DNA from: Ruminococcus sp.
GTDB taxonomy: Bacteria; Bacillota; Clostridia; Oscillospirales; Ruminococcaceae
Reading direction: 5' to 3'
Assembly: GCA_014799805.1 (NCBI GenBank)
Contig: JAAVHJ010000024.1
Span: 1 to 41,049 of the forward strand
Length of the DNA stretch: 41,049 nt
Below are positions 15,830 through 22,801 of this stretch, in pieces (the stretch's first letter is position 1; each line of letters starts with the position of its first letter). The notes beneath the pieces are model-generated. The model was not told the DNA's origin. It ran no database searches and was given only the letters and a program-made list of their open reading frames with translations. Made by a program: the position numbers and the translations under genes.

Positions 15830-16957
15830 ATGAGTGTCAACACAAATGTACTCGGTATGATTTTTGCAAGTTTGCATGATTCAGCCGTAATTGAATTAAC
15901 AAAACAAAGAACAATGGGGTCTATCATGTTCGGTGGCAGATATCGCCTGATTGACTTTCCGTTATCTAATATGGTAAATTCCGGAATTACACAAGTTGGT
16001 GTAATTACAAAATCGAATTATGGTTCTTTGCTTGACCATCTGGGGACAGGCAGTGAATGGGATTTAGCAAGAAAAAAAGGCGGTTTGCATTTATTGCCGC
16101 CATTTAGTCAAAATTCTGGAGATGGCGTTTACAGAGGTCGTCTGGAAGCATTAAATAATGTCTGGAATTATATTGAAGCATGCAAGTGTGAATATGTTGT
16201 TATGACAGATTGCGATTATGTTACAAATATTAATTTTGAAAAAGTAGTAAAACAGCATATTCAGACAGAAGCAGATATTACGGTTGTTTATGGAAAATAT
16301 GATTATAATAACGAAGAATCCACAGGCGTTGATGTTCTGGAATTGGATTCTGAAAACAGAGTTAATGCAATTTTAATTGACCCGCCAATTTCAGGGGAAT
16401 GTAATATTAGTTTAGACATGTTTGTTGTCAAGAAAGATTTCCTGCGGAAACTTGTAAAAGATGCAGCCAGCAAGAATCAATATAGCTTAGTATTAGATTG
16501 CTTACAGCCAAATGTAAAAGAATTTAAAATCATGGGTTATGAATTTGATGGCTATTTCAGCAGAATTGACAGCAAAAAGCATTATTTTGAAGCAAATTTA
16601 GCATTGCTGAACCCTGAAAACAGAACGGCTTTATTCCAGCCAAACGCACCGATTTATACAAAAACTGGTGACAATGGTCCTGTAAAATACGGCTTAGAAT
16701 CCAAAGTAAGTAATTCTTTGATTGCAGATGGCTGTATTATTGAAGGTACTGTTGAAAATAGTATTTTATTCAGAGGTGTAAAAGTTGGCAAAGGCAGTGT
16801 TGTGAAAAATTGCATTTTAATGCAAGGGACAAATATTGGTGCAAATTGTTCATTAACAGATGTTATCATGGATAAGAATGTCACAACAGAAGATGGTCGA
16901 ATTTTAACAGGTTCTGAAAGTTATCCTGTTTATATCGGCAAAAACGCTAAGCTTTAA
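15830..16957 (+). CDS. glgD: GlgD, non-catalytic partner of ADP-glucose pyrophosphorylase
   Basis: This 375-residue protein is a GlgC paralogue. The nucleotide-binding GGxGxRL loop is replaced by GMIFASLHDSAVIELT, and [10 protein letters not shown] is replaced by MTDCDYVTNINFE, so it should not catalyse by itself. The sugar-binding core RTMGSIMFGGRYRLIDFPLSNMVNSGI and the C-terminal beta-helix (about 270-370) are kept. In Bacillota GlgD forms a heterotetramer with GlgC and stimulates it (known for Geobacillus). The ATG has AAGGAGG 8 nt upstream. It is followed by glgA at 26 nt. Confidence 0.95.
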   Translation: MSVNTNVLGMIFASLHDSAVIELTKQRTMGSIMFGGRYRLIDFPLSNMVNSGITQVGVITKSNYGSLLDHLGTGSEWDLARKKGGLHLLPPFSQNSGDGVYRGRLEALNNVWNYIEACKCEYVVMTDCDYVTNINFEKVVKQHIQTEADITVVYGKYDYNNEESTGVDVLELDSENRVNAILIDPPISGECNISLDMFVVKKDFLRKLVKDAASKNQYSLVLDCLQPNVKEFKIMGYEFDGYFSRIDSKKHYFEANLALLNPENRTALFQPNAPIYTKTGDNGPVKYGLESKVSNSLIADGCIIEGTVENSILFRGVKVGKGSVVKNCILMQGTNIGANCSLTDVIMDKNVTTEDGRILTGSESYPVYIGKNAKL

Positions 16958-16983
16958 TTTATCATACAGAAAGGTGATTGATT

Positions 16984-18417
16984 TTGAATATACTGTTCGC
17001 CGCAAGTGAGGCTGTGCCTTTTGCCGCCTCTGGTGGTCTGGCAGATGTAATTGGTTCACTTCCATATGCGATTCGTAACAAAGGACATGAATGCCGTGTT
17101 GTCATTCCGTTATATAAATCGATTCGTCCTGAACTTCGGGCAGAAATGACATTTCTGACAAATATTACAGTTGATGTTTCTTGGAGAAAACAATATTGCG
17201 GTATTTTTACAGCTATCTGGAATGGTGTAACTTATTATTTTATTGACAATGAATATTATTTTGGTCGTGATGGTCTGTATGGCTTTTATGATGATTGCGA
17301 AAGATTTGTATTTTTCTCAAGAGCTGTATTAGAAATGCTGCGCTGTATCGATTTTAAACCAGATATTATTCATGCTAACGACTGGCAGACTGCATTAATT
17401 TCTGTATTTTATCAAGTATTTTATAAATATCAGCAGGGTTATCAGAATATTAAACATATTTTTACAATTCATAATATTCAATATCAAGGCAATTATGGTC
17501 GGGAAGTTCTGAATGAAGTCATGGGCATTCCGTTGTATCATATGGGAATTTTAGAATATGATGGTGCAATTAACATGATGAAAGGGGCAATTGAAGCAGC
17601 TGATAAAATTACAACGGTTAGTCCAAGCTATGCATGGGAAATTTTAGATGCATATTATGCACATGGTCTGGATAGAATTCTTGTGCATAAGCAATATAAA
17701 TTATCAGGTATTTTAAACGGCATTGATACGAATCTTTATAATCCTGAAACAGATGAATTCATTGCAAAAAAATTCAGTGTGTCAAAACTATCTGGTAAAA
17801 AAGCTTGCAAAGAAGCATTGCTTTCTGAACTTGCCTTACAAGAAGGTGATGAACCTGTGATTGGCATTGTGACAAGATTTGTATCCCACAAGGGCATAGA
17901 TTTAATTCGTTATGTATTTGAAGATATTTTAAAACTTGGCTATAAATTTGCAATTTTGGGTAGTGGTGAAAAAATTTATGAAGATTTCTTCTCTGAAATG
18001 CAATTCCGTTATCCTGACAAAGTCAGTGTAAATTTGGGATTTCGTCCAGATTTGGCGAAAAAAATTTATGCTGGTGCAGATATGTTCTTAATGCCGTCGC
18101 AAAGTGAGCCTTGTGGTTTGGCACAGATGATTTCTATGCGTTACGGAACAGCTCCCATTGTTCGTGAAACAGGTGGTTTACGTGATTCTGTCAAAGATAG
18201 CACACTAGAAGCTGGTAATGGTTTTACGTTTAAAACTTATAATGCACATGATATGCTAGACGCTTGTGCAAGAGCTAAAGCTTGCTATGATGACAAAAAA
18301 GCTTGGAAAGCACTTGTCAAACGTGCAATGAAAAGTGATTATAGCTGGAATACCTCTGCAGATGCTTATATTGCTTTATACAAAGAACTCTGTGCAGATA
18401 ATAGCAATAACTCTTAA
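16984..18417 (+). CDS. glgA: Glycogen synthase, ADP-glucose type (GT5)
   Basis: This 477-residue enzyme elongates glycogen from ADP-glucose. It starts MNILFAASEAVPFAASGGLADVIG and has the GT-B layout: an N-terminal domain with HANDWQTALI and FTIHNIQYQG, and a C-terminal domain with GIVTRFVSHKGIDL and the E-x7-E retaining motif region SQSEPCGLAQMISMRYGTAPIVRETGGLRDSV. I chose the TTG at 16984 because AAGGTG lies 7 nt upstream; a TTG two codons earlier is only 1 nt from that RBS. The lysine of the usual K-T/S-G-G-L motif, which contacts ADP-glucose in E. coli, is alanine here (AASGGL). Last gene of the operon. Confidence 0.94.
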   Translation: MNILFAASEAVPFAASGGLADVIGSLPYAIRNKGHECRVVIPLYKSIRPELRAEMTFLTNITVDVSWRKQYCGIFTAIWNGVTYYFIDNEYYFGRDGLYGFYDDCERFVFFSRAVLEMLRCIDFKPDIIHANDWQTALISVFYQVFYKYQQGYQNIKHIFTIHNIQYQGNYGREVLNEVMGIPLYHMGILEYDGAINMMKGAIEAADKITTVSPSYAWEILDAYYAHGLDRILVHKQYKLSGILNGIDTNLYNPETDEFIAKKFSVSKLSGKKACKEALLSELALQEGDEPVIGIVTRFVSHKGIDLIRYVFEDILKLGYKFAILGSGEKIYEDFFSEMQFRYPDKVSVNLGFRPDLAKKIYAGADMFLMPSQSEPCGLAQMISMRYGTAPIVRETGGLRDSVKDSTLEAGNGFTFKTYNAHDMLDACARAKACYDDKKAWKALVKRAMKSDYSWNTSADAYIALYKELCADNSNNS

Positions 18418-18435
18418 TAATTAATTATATTATTA

Positions 18436-18466
18436 AAAAGTCCTGTGCGAACAGGGCTTTTTTTTA
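18436..18466 (+). terminator. Terminator of the glg operon
   Basis: Arms AAAGTCCTGT and ACAGGGCTTT (one G-T pair) with loop GCGA, followed by a run of eight T. A clear intrinsic terminator starting 18 nt after glgA. Confidence 0.93.
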
Positions 18467-18485
18467 AAATTTTATTGAAATATTC

Positions 18486-18514
18486 TTGCAATGCAATTAA
18501 TTTTGTGCTATAAT
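18486..18514 (+). promoter_or_regulatory. Promoter of the GTPase-nuclease fusion gene
   Basis: TTGCAA (18486-18491), 17 nt, TATAAT (18509-18514). The start site would be near 18521, giving a leader of about 40 nt that contains one RBS, AAAGGAG (18546-18552). Confidence 0.75.
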
Positions 18515-18561
18515 AAATATAATTATAATTTCAATAATAATTTAGAAAGGAGTGATTTGCC

Positions 18562-21132
18562 TTAAAACGGCTTACAATTGGTATTTTAGCACATGTAGAT
18601 TCTGGAAAAACAACCCTTTCAGAAGCTTTGTTATATACTGCTGGAGAACTTAGAAAGCTGGGACGTGTTGACCATAAAAACGCTTTTCTTGATACAAATA
18701 TATTAGAACGTGAACGGGGAATTACCATTTTTTCCAAACAAGCACAATTGCATTTGCCTGATACAGAATTTGTATTGTTAGACACTCCTGGACATGTAGA
18801 TTTTTCTGCTGAAATGGAACGAACATTGCAAGTATTAGATTATGCAATTTTAGTTATCAGTGGTTCAGAGGGAATTCAAAGTCATACAGAAACGCTTTGG
18901 AAATTACTGCAACACAGTCATGTACCAGTATTTTTATTTATTAATAAAATGGATTTAGCTTTGAAAAATAATTCTGAAATTATGTCTGAATTACTAGAAA
19001 ATTTAGATACACACTGTGTTGATTTTTCAGAGAGAAATACAGAATTTTTTGAAACACTTGGGACTTGCGATGAAATGCTTATGGAAGAAGTTCTGGAAAC
19101 AGGCATTGCAGAACCTGAAACCATTGCACAGGCAATTTTACAAAGACATGTTTTTCCATGCTGTTTTGGGTCGGCTTTGAAATTACAAGGGATTGCTGAA
19201 TTTTTAGAATTATTACAAAATTTGACGCTTACATTGCCAGAAAATAAAAATTTCGGTGCAAAAGTTTATAAAATTGCCGAAGATGAACAAGGCAAAAGAT
19301 TAACGTATTTAAAAATTACAGGTGGTGTGTTACATGTGCGTGATATGTTAAACGGCATGACACCAGACGGCACAGAATGGCAGGAAAAAATTAATCAAAT
19401 CAGAATTTATTCTGGTGCAAAATTTCAACCTGTAGATGAAGTATTTCAAGGCTCTGTTTGTGCAGTAACTGGATTGACACAAGCCTATTCTGGCGAAGGA
19501 TTCGGCATAGAAAAAAATTCTGAAAATCCAATTTTAGAACCTATTCTGCAATATTCTGTGATATTGCCAACTGATATTTCTATTCATACGGCTTTGATTG
19601 CCTTGCGAAAATTGGAACAGGAAGACCCACAATTACATGTCAGTTTTTCTAGTCAATTACAGGAAATTCATGTATTATTAATGGGTGAAATTCAACTTGC
19701 TGTGCTACAACATATTCTAAAAGAAAGATTTGATATTCAAGCAGAATTTCAACCTGGTGGTGTTGTCTACAAAGAAACAATTAAAAATAAAGTCGAAGGC
19801 ATGGGACATTATGAGCCGTTAAAGCATTTTGCTGAAGTAAGAGTATTATTAGAACCTGCGAAAGCTGGAACAGGTTTGCAATTTTCTAGTATTTGCCGTG
19901 AAGATGTACTGGATAGAAATTGGCAAAGATTGATTTTATCGCATTTTGCTGAAAAACAACATGTCGGCGTGCTGACTGGTTCGCCAATTACAGATATGAA
20001 AATTACACTTGTTTCTGGAAAAGAACATAAAAAACACACAGAAGGCGGAGATTTCAGACAGGCGACTTACAGGGCAATTCGGCAAGGTCTCATGCAAGCA
20101 GAAACTATTTTATTAGAGCCTTATTATCAATTCAGATTAGAAGTCCCGTCTGGTTGCATTGGAAGAGCTATCACAGATTTGCAATGCAAAGGGGCAGAAT
20201 TTTCTCAACCAGAATTACAAGGCGATAGTTCTATTTTAGAGGGCAAAGCCCCTGCAACTGTTATGATGCAATATCGCACAAGTGTGATGGAATATACCAA
20301 AGGCAGAGGGAAATTAACTTGTATGCCCTGTGGCTATGCACCCTGTGCAAATCCAGAAGAAGTAATTGCAAAATATCATTATCACCCAGAAGCAGATTTA
20401 GAAAATTCACCAGATTCTATTTTTTGTTCTCATGGTACAGGATTTCTTGTCAAATGGAACGAAGTGCAAAATTATATGCAAACAGAAAGTTATTTAAAAA
20501 TCCAGTCAGAATTAAAAATTTCTGAGCCGTCTAAACCTGTCAGGACAGCCTATACTGGAAGCTTTGAACAGGACGAAGAATTAATGAAAATTTATGAAAA
20601 AACTTATGGTAAAATTCATCATGATAAAAACAATAAACATCAGGCGTTACATACACCAAAAAATAATTATGCAAAGACTGCTAAAATAAAGCCTATGCCA
20701 AAAACACCTGAATATTTACTAGTTGATGGGTATAATATTATTTTTGGCTGGCAAGAGCTGAAAAAAATTGCTGATAAAAGCTTAGATATGGCTAGAGCGA
20801 AATTAATTCAAAAGTTAAGTAATTATCAGGGCATGCGACAATGTAAATTAATTATTGTATTTGATGCTTATAAACTCAAAGGCAATACTGGAAGTTTGGA
20901 ACAAATTGGAGATATTAGCATTGTCTATACAAGAGAAGCCGAAACAGCAGATAGCTATATTGAACGTGTTACACATGAATTAAGTCGTGAACATAGAGTA
21001 AGAGTAGCAACTTCTGATGGCATGGAACAAATGATTATTCTTGGAAACGGTGCTTACAGAATGTCAGCAGAAGAACTCCGACAAGAAGTAGAAAATATAG
21101 AATTACAAATGCAAGAATATTTGCAATCTTAA
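18562..21132 (+). CDS. TetM/EF-G-like translational GTPase fused to a Rae1/YacP-like NYN nuclease domain
   Basis: About 856 residues. Counting TTA 18562 as residue 1, the G domain has AHVDSGKT (10-17), RGITI, DTPGH, INKMD and the GSALK loop. EF-G domains II, III, IV and V follow to about residue 640, closest in pattern to ribosomal protection proteins. After a lysine-rich linker, residues about 716-856 form a complete NYN/PIN domain with LLVDGYNIIF (Asp722), LIIVFDAYK, TREAETADSYIE and VRVATSDGMEQ, the layout of Bacillus Rae1 (YacP), which cuts mRNA in the ribosomal A site. The reading frame has no ATG, GTG or TTG between the stop at 18553-18555 and a TTG at 18628, which would delete the P-loop; the first codons are therefore uncertain. 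Probably a single-gene unit. A tetracycline-resistance role is possible but not my favoured reading. Confidence 0.85.
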   Translation, partial: LKRLTIGILAHVDSGKTTLSEALLYTAGELRKLGRVDHKNAFLDTNILERERGITIFSKQAQLHLPDTEFVLLDTPGHVDFSAEMERTLQVLDYAILVISGSEGIQSHTETLWKLLQHSHVPVFLFINKMDLALKNNSEIMSELLENLDTHCVDFSERNTEFFETLGTCDEMLMEEVLETGIAEPETIAQAILQRHVFPCCFGSALKLQGIAEFLELLQNLTLTLPENKNFGAKVYKIAEDEQGKRLTYLKITGGVLHVRDMLNGMTPDGTEWQEKINQIRIYSGAKFQPVDEVFQGSVCAVTGLTQAYSGEGFGIEKNSENPILEPILQYSVILPTDISIHTALIALRKLEQEDPQLHVSFSSQLQEIHVLLMGEIQLAVLQHILKERFDIQAEFQPGGVVYKETIKNKVEGMGHYEPLKHFAEVRVLLEPAKAGTGLQFSSICREDVLDRNWQRLILSHFAEKQHVGVLTGSPITDMKITLVSGKEHKKHTEGGDFRQATYRAIRQGLMQAETILLEPYYQFRLEVPSGCIGRAITDLQCKGAEFSQPELQGDSSILEGKAPATVMMQYRTSVMEYTKGRGKLTCMPCGYAPCANPEEVIAKYHYHPEADLENSPDSIFCSHGTGFLVKWNEVQNYMQTESYLKIQSELKISEPSKPVRTAYTGSFEQDEELMKIYEKTYGKIHHDKNNKHQALHTPKNNYAKTAKIKPMPKTPEYLLVDGYNIIFGWQELKKIADKSLDMARAKLIQKLSNYQGMRQCKLIIVFDAYKLKGNTGSLEQIGDISIVYTREAETADSYIERVTHELSREHRVRVATSDGMEQMIILGNGAYRMSAEELRQEVENIELQMQEYLQS

Positions 21133-21172
21133 ATTGATTAAATTTTAAATTTTTAAATAAGGAGGTTTTTTT

Positions 21173-21619
21173 ATGACTTGTACACATTGTGGTGCAGCAT
21201 TAACAGATGAAACAGTTTGCCCTTATTGTCGTTGTCGTGTAGAAATACCACCCCCTACACCTACAGCATTTAATTCAAATAATCCACCTCCCCCACTAGC
21301 TATTAATCATAGAAACATATATCAGAATTCAGCTCCTGTTAAAAATAATTTTTCACAGCTTCCTGCACAAGCAAGACCAATGCCCCCTAATTCTATTAAT
21401 CCTATATCTGGATCATCTCATTATAAAACACCTGCAATTTTGCTATGTTTATTAGGCTTTATTGGACTCAGCGGACTGCATAGATTTTATACTGGAAAAA
21501 TTGGCACAGGATTATTATATTTATTGACAGGTGGATTTTTTGGAATTGGAACTATTATAGATTTAATTTTAATTCTTGTCAATCATTTTTATGACAAAAA
21601 TGGAAATAATTTACAATAA
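21173..21619 (+). CDS. Zinc-ribbon TM2-domain membrane protein
   Basis: This 148-residue protein starts with a short zinc ribbon (CTHCGAALTDETVCPYC, residues 3-19, four cysteines). A low-complexity proline/asparagine-rich linker (about 25-80) follows, then a TM2 domain of two membrane helices: AILLCLLGFIGLSGLHRFYTGKIGTGLLYLLTGGFFGIGTIIDLILIL (about 84-132), with the diagnostic GLHRFYTGK and the aspartate in IIDLILI. The ATG has AAGGAGG 9 nt upstream. It follows the fusion gene by 40 nt and may be its operon partner, but no function is known for TM2 proteins in this context. Confidence 0.88.
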   Translation: MTCTHCGAALTDETVCPYCRCRVEIPPPTPTAFNSNNPPPPLAINHRNIYQNSAPVKNNFSQLPAQARPMPPNSINPISGSSHYKTPAILLCLLGFIGLSGLHRFYTGKIGTGLLYLLTGGFFGIGTIIDLILILVNHFYDKNGNNLQ

Positions 21620-21628
21620 AATTTTTTA

Positions 21629-21661
21629 TTTCAGAGCAGAATATAAAATTCTGCTCTGAAA
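21629..21661 (+). terminator. Hairpin after the TM2 protein gene
   Basis: TTTCAGAGCAGAAT and ATTCTGCTCTGAAA form a 14-bp stem with a 5-nt loop 9 nt after the stop codon. The run beyond is A-rich before TTTT, so efficiency is uncertain. Confidence 0.65.
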
Positions 21662-21678
21662 AAATTTTAAAAAAGCTC

Positions 21679-21707
21679 TTGACAAATTTTTAAAAATATG
21701 CTATAAT
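21679..21707 (+). promoter_or_regulatory. Promoter of tRNA-Thr
   Basis: TTGACA (21679-21684), 17 nt, TATAAT (21702-21707), 24 nt before the tRNA: full consensus, as expected for a stable RNA. Confidence 0.85.
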
Positions 21708-21731
21708 ATATAAGGTTCGTAAGTACGAATT

Positions 21732-21804
21732 GCTGATGTGGCACAGTCGGTAGCGCAACGCCTTGGTAAGGCGTAGGTCACCGGTTCAAATCCGGTCATC
21801 AGCT
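21732..21804 (+). tRNA. tRNA-Thr (anticodon GGT)
   Basis: A 73-nt cloverleaf. Acceptor GCTGATG (21732-21738) pairs with CATCAGC (21797-21803). The anticodon stem ACGCC/GGCGT encloses loop TTGGTAA with anticodon GGT, reading ACC and ACT. The T arm is ACCGG-TTCAAAT-CCGGT. The discriminator base is T, and the CCA end is not encoded. It stands alone between its own promoter and terminator. Confidence 0.95.
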
Positions 21805-21807
21805 TGG

Positions 21808-21835
21808 AAAAAGCCTGTAGTAATACAGGCTTTTT
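21808..21835. terminator. Terminator after tRNA-Thr, also usable by ksgA
   Basis: AAAAAGCCTGTA (21808-21819) and TACAGGCTTTTT (21824-21835) with loop GTAA. T-runs occur on both strands, so it can also end the long minus-strand operon that finishes with ksgA. Confidence 0.92.
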
Positions 21836-21866
21836 GTTATATCTATATTTAGGAGCTGAAAATTTC

Positions 21867-21929
21867 ATGAGACAAAATATTTTAAAAGCAATGACAACAG
21901 GAGAATTACAGGCATTTTTGAAAAATTAA
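21867..21929 (+). CDS. Possible 20-residue peptide
   Basis: An ATG at 21867 with AGGAGC 10 nt upstream opens a 20-codon frame, MRQNILKAMTTGELQAFLKN, ending directly against the ksgA stop. It lies downstream of the tRNA terminator and has no obvious promoter. The RBS is good, but there is no further support; it could be chance or the remnant of a longer gene. Confidence 0.3.
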   Translation: MRQNILKAMTTGELQAFLKN

Positions 21930-22796
21930 TTAATTTTTCAAATTTTCTGCCAGAATATTACTTAAATTCACGAGTTCAGGCATTGTCAAAGCTTCTATTC
22001 TAGTATTAAATAAAATATTCGCTTGTTCAAAAACAGATAACATGTCTGTTTTTGGCATATGAAAATAATTTGCAAGCACACTGCATAATTGCTTTCTACG
22101 CTGTGAAAAACCTATTTTTATAATTTTAAAAAATAAATTTTCATCTTGCACATGCCAATGCTGTTCTGCATATAATTTAATTTGCATTACCATAGAATCT
22201 ACATTTGGTGCAGGCAGAAAACTTCCTCTTGTGACATCAAATAATTTTTTCGCTTCTCCATAATAAGCAACTGCTACAGTGACAGCTCCAGATTCCCGAC
22301 TGCGAACAGGTGCACAAAGCCTTTGTCCAGCTTCTTTTTGTACCATAATAGTAATTGTTTTAATTGGCAATTTTTCTTCTAGCAATCGCATAATTAAAGG
22401 CGAAGTAATATAATATGGCAAATTTGCACAAACAGCAACCTGCAAATTTTCAAATTCTTCAGAAATTATTTTTTTTAAATTAATTTTCATTGCATCGCCA
22501 TGAATAATTTTAATATTATTAAATTCTGCAAGCGTTTCATTCAGAATCGGAAATAATTTATTATCTAATTCAATTGCAACGACTTTTTCCGCACGTTTTG
22601 CAAGTTCTTTTGTCAGAACACCGACACCTGTACCAATTTCTAAAATTCCAAAATTTTCTTTTGCATTGCCTAATTCTGCAATTCTAGGACATACTGTCGG
22701 ATTAATTAAAAAATTCTGTCCTAATGCTTTCGAAACATGAAATCCATGCTTTGTCATGATTTGCTTAATATAATTTATATCCGTTAATTCAGGCAT
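21930..22796 (-). CDS. rsmA/ksgA: 16S rRNA dimethyladenosine transferase
   Basis: This 288-residue SAM-dependent enzyme dimethylates two adjacent adenines near the 3' end of 16S rRNA during 30S assembly. It shows KALGQNFLIN near the N-terminus, motif I ILEIGTGVGVLTKELAKRA, motif II VAIELD, the catalytic NLPYYITSPL (motif IV), and the KsgA C-terminal helical domain with SQRRKQLCSVL. I prefer the ATG at 22794-22796, which has AAAGGA 10 nt upstream; a TTG three codons earlier is only 2 nt from that RBS. It is the last gene of the operon, 5 nt after the preceding stop. Confidence 0.95.
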   Translation of the reverse strand: MPELTDINYIKQIMTKHGFHVSKALGQNFLINPTVCPRIAELGNAKENFGILEIGTGVGVLTKELAKRAEKVVAIELDNKLFPILNETLAEFNNIKIIHGDAMKINLKKIISEEFENLQVAVCANLPYYITSPLIMRLLEEKLPIKTITIMVQKEAGQRLCAPVRSRESGAVTVAVAYYGEAKKLFDVTRGSFLPAPNVDSMVMQIKLYAEQHWHVQDENLFFKIIKIGFSQRRKQLCSVLANYFHMPKTDMLSVFEQANILFNTRIEALTMPELVNLSNILAENLKN

Positions 22797-22801
22797 AGTT
22801 T

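Noticed and set aside
18553..18570. Programmed -1 frameshift at CCT-TAA to open the GTPase frame
   Set aside because: The heptamer is not a standard slippery sequence and no stimulatory structure is evident; an indel or unusual start is simpler. It is kept only as an option in the finding.
18562..20600. Calling the GTPase a tetracycline-resistance determinant
   Set aside because: The core resembles TetM/TetO, but the NYN fusion and the chromosomal setting between glycogen genes and a tRNA, without mobile-element marks, argue for a housekeeping factor. Resistance would need testing.
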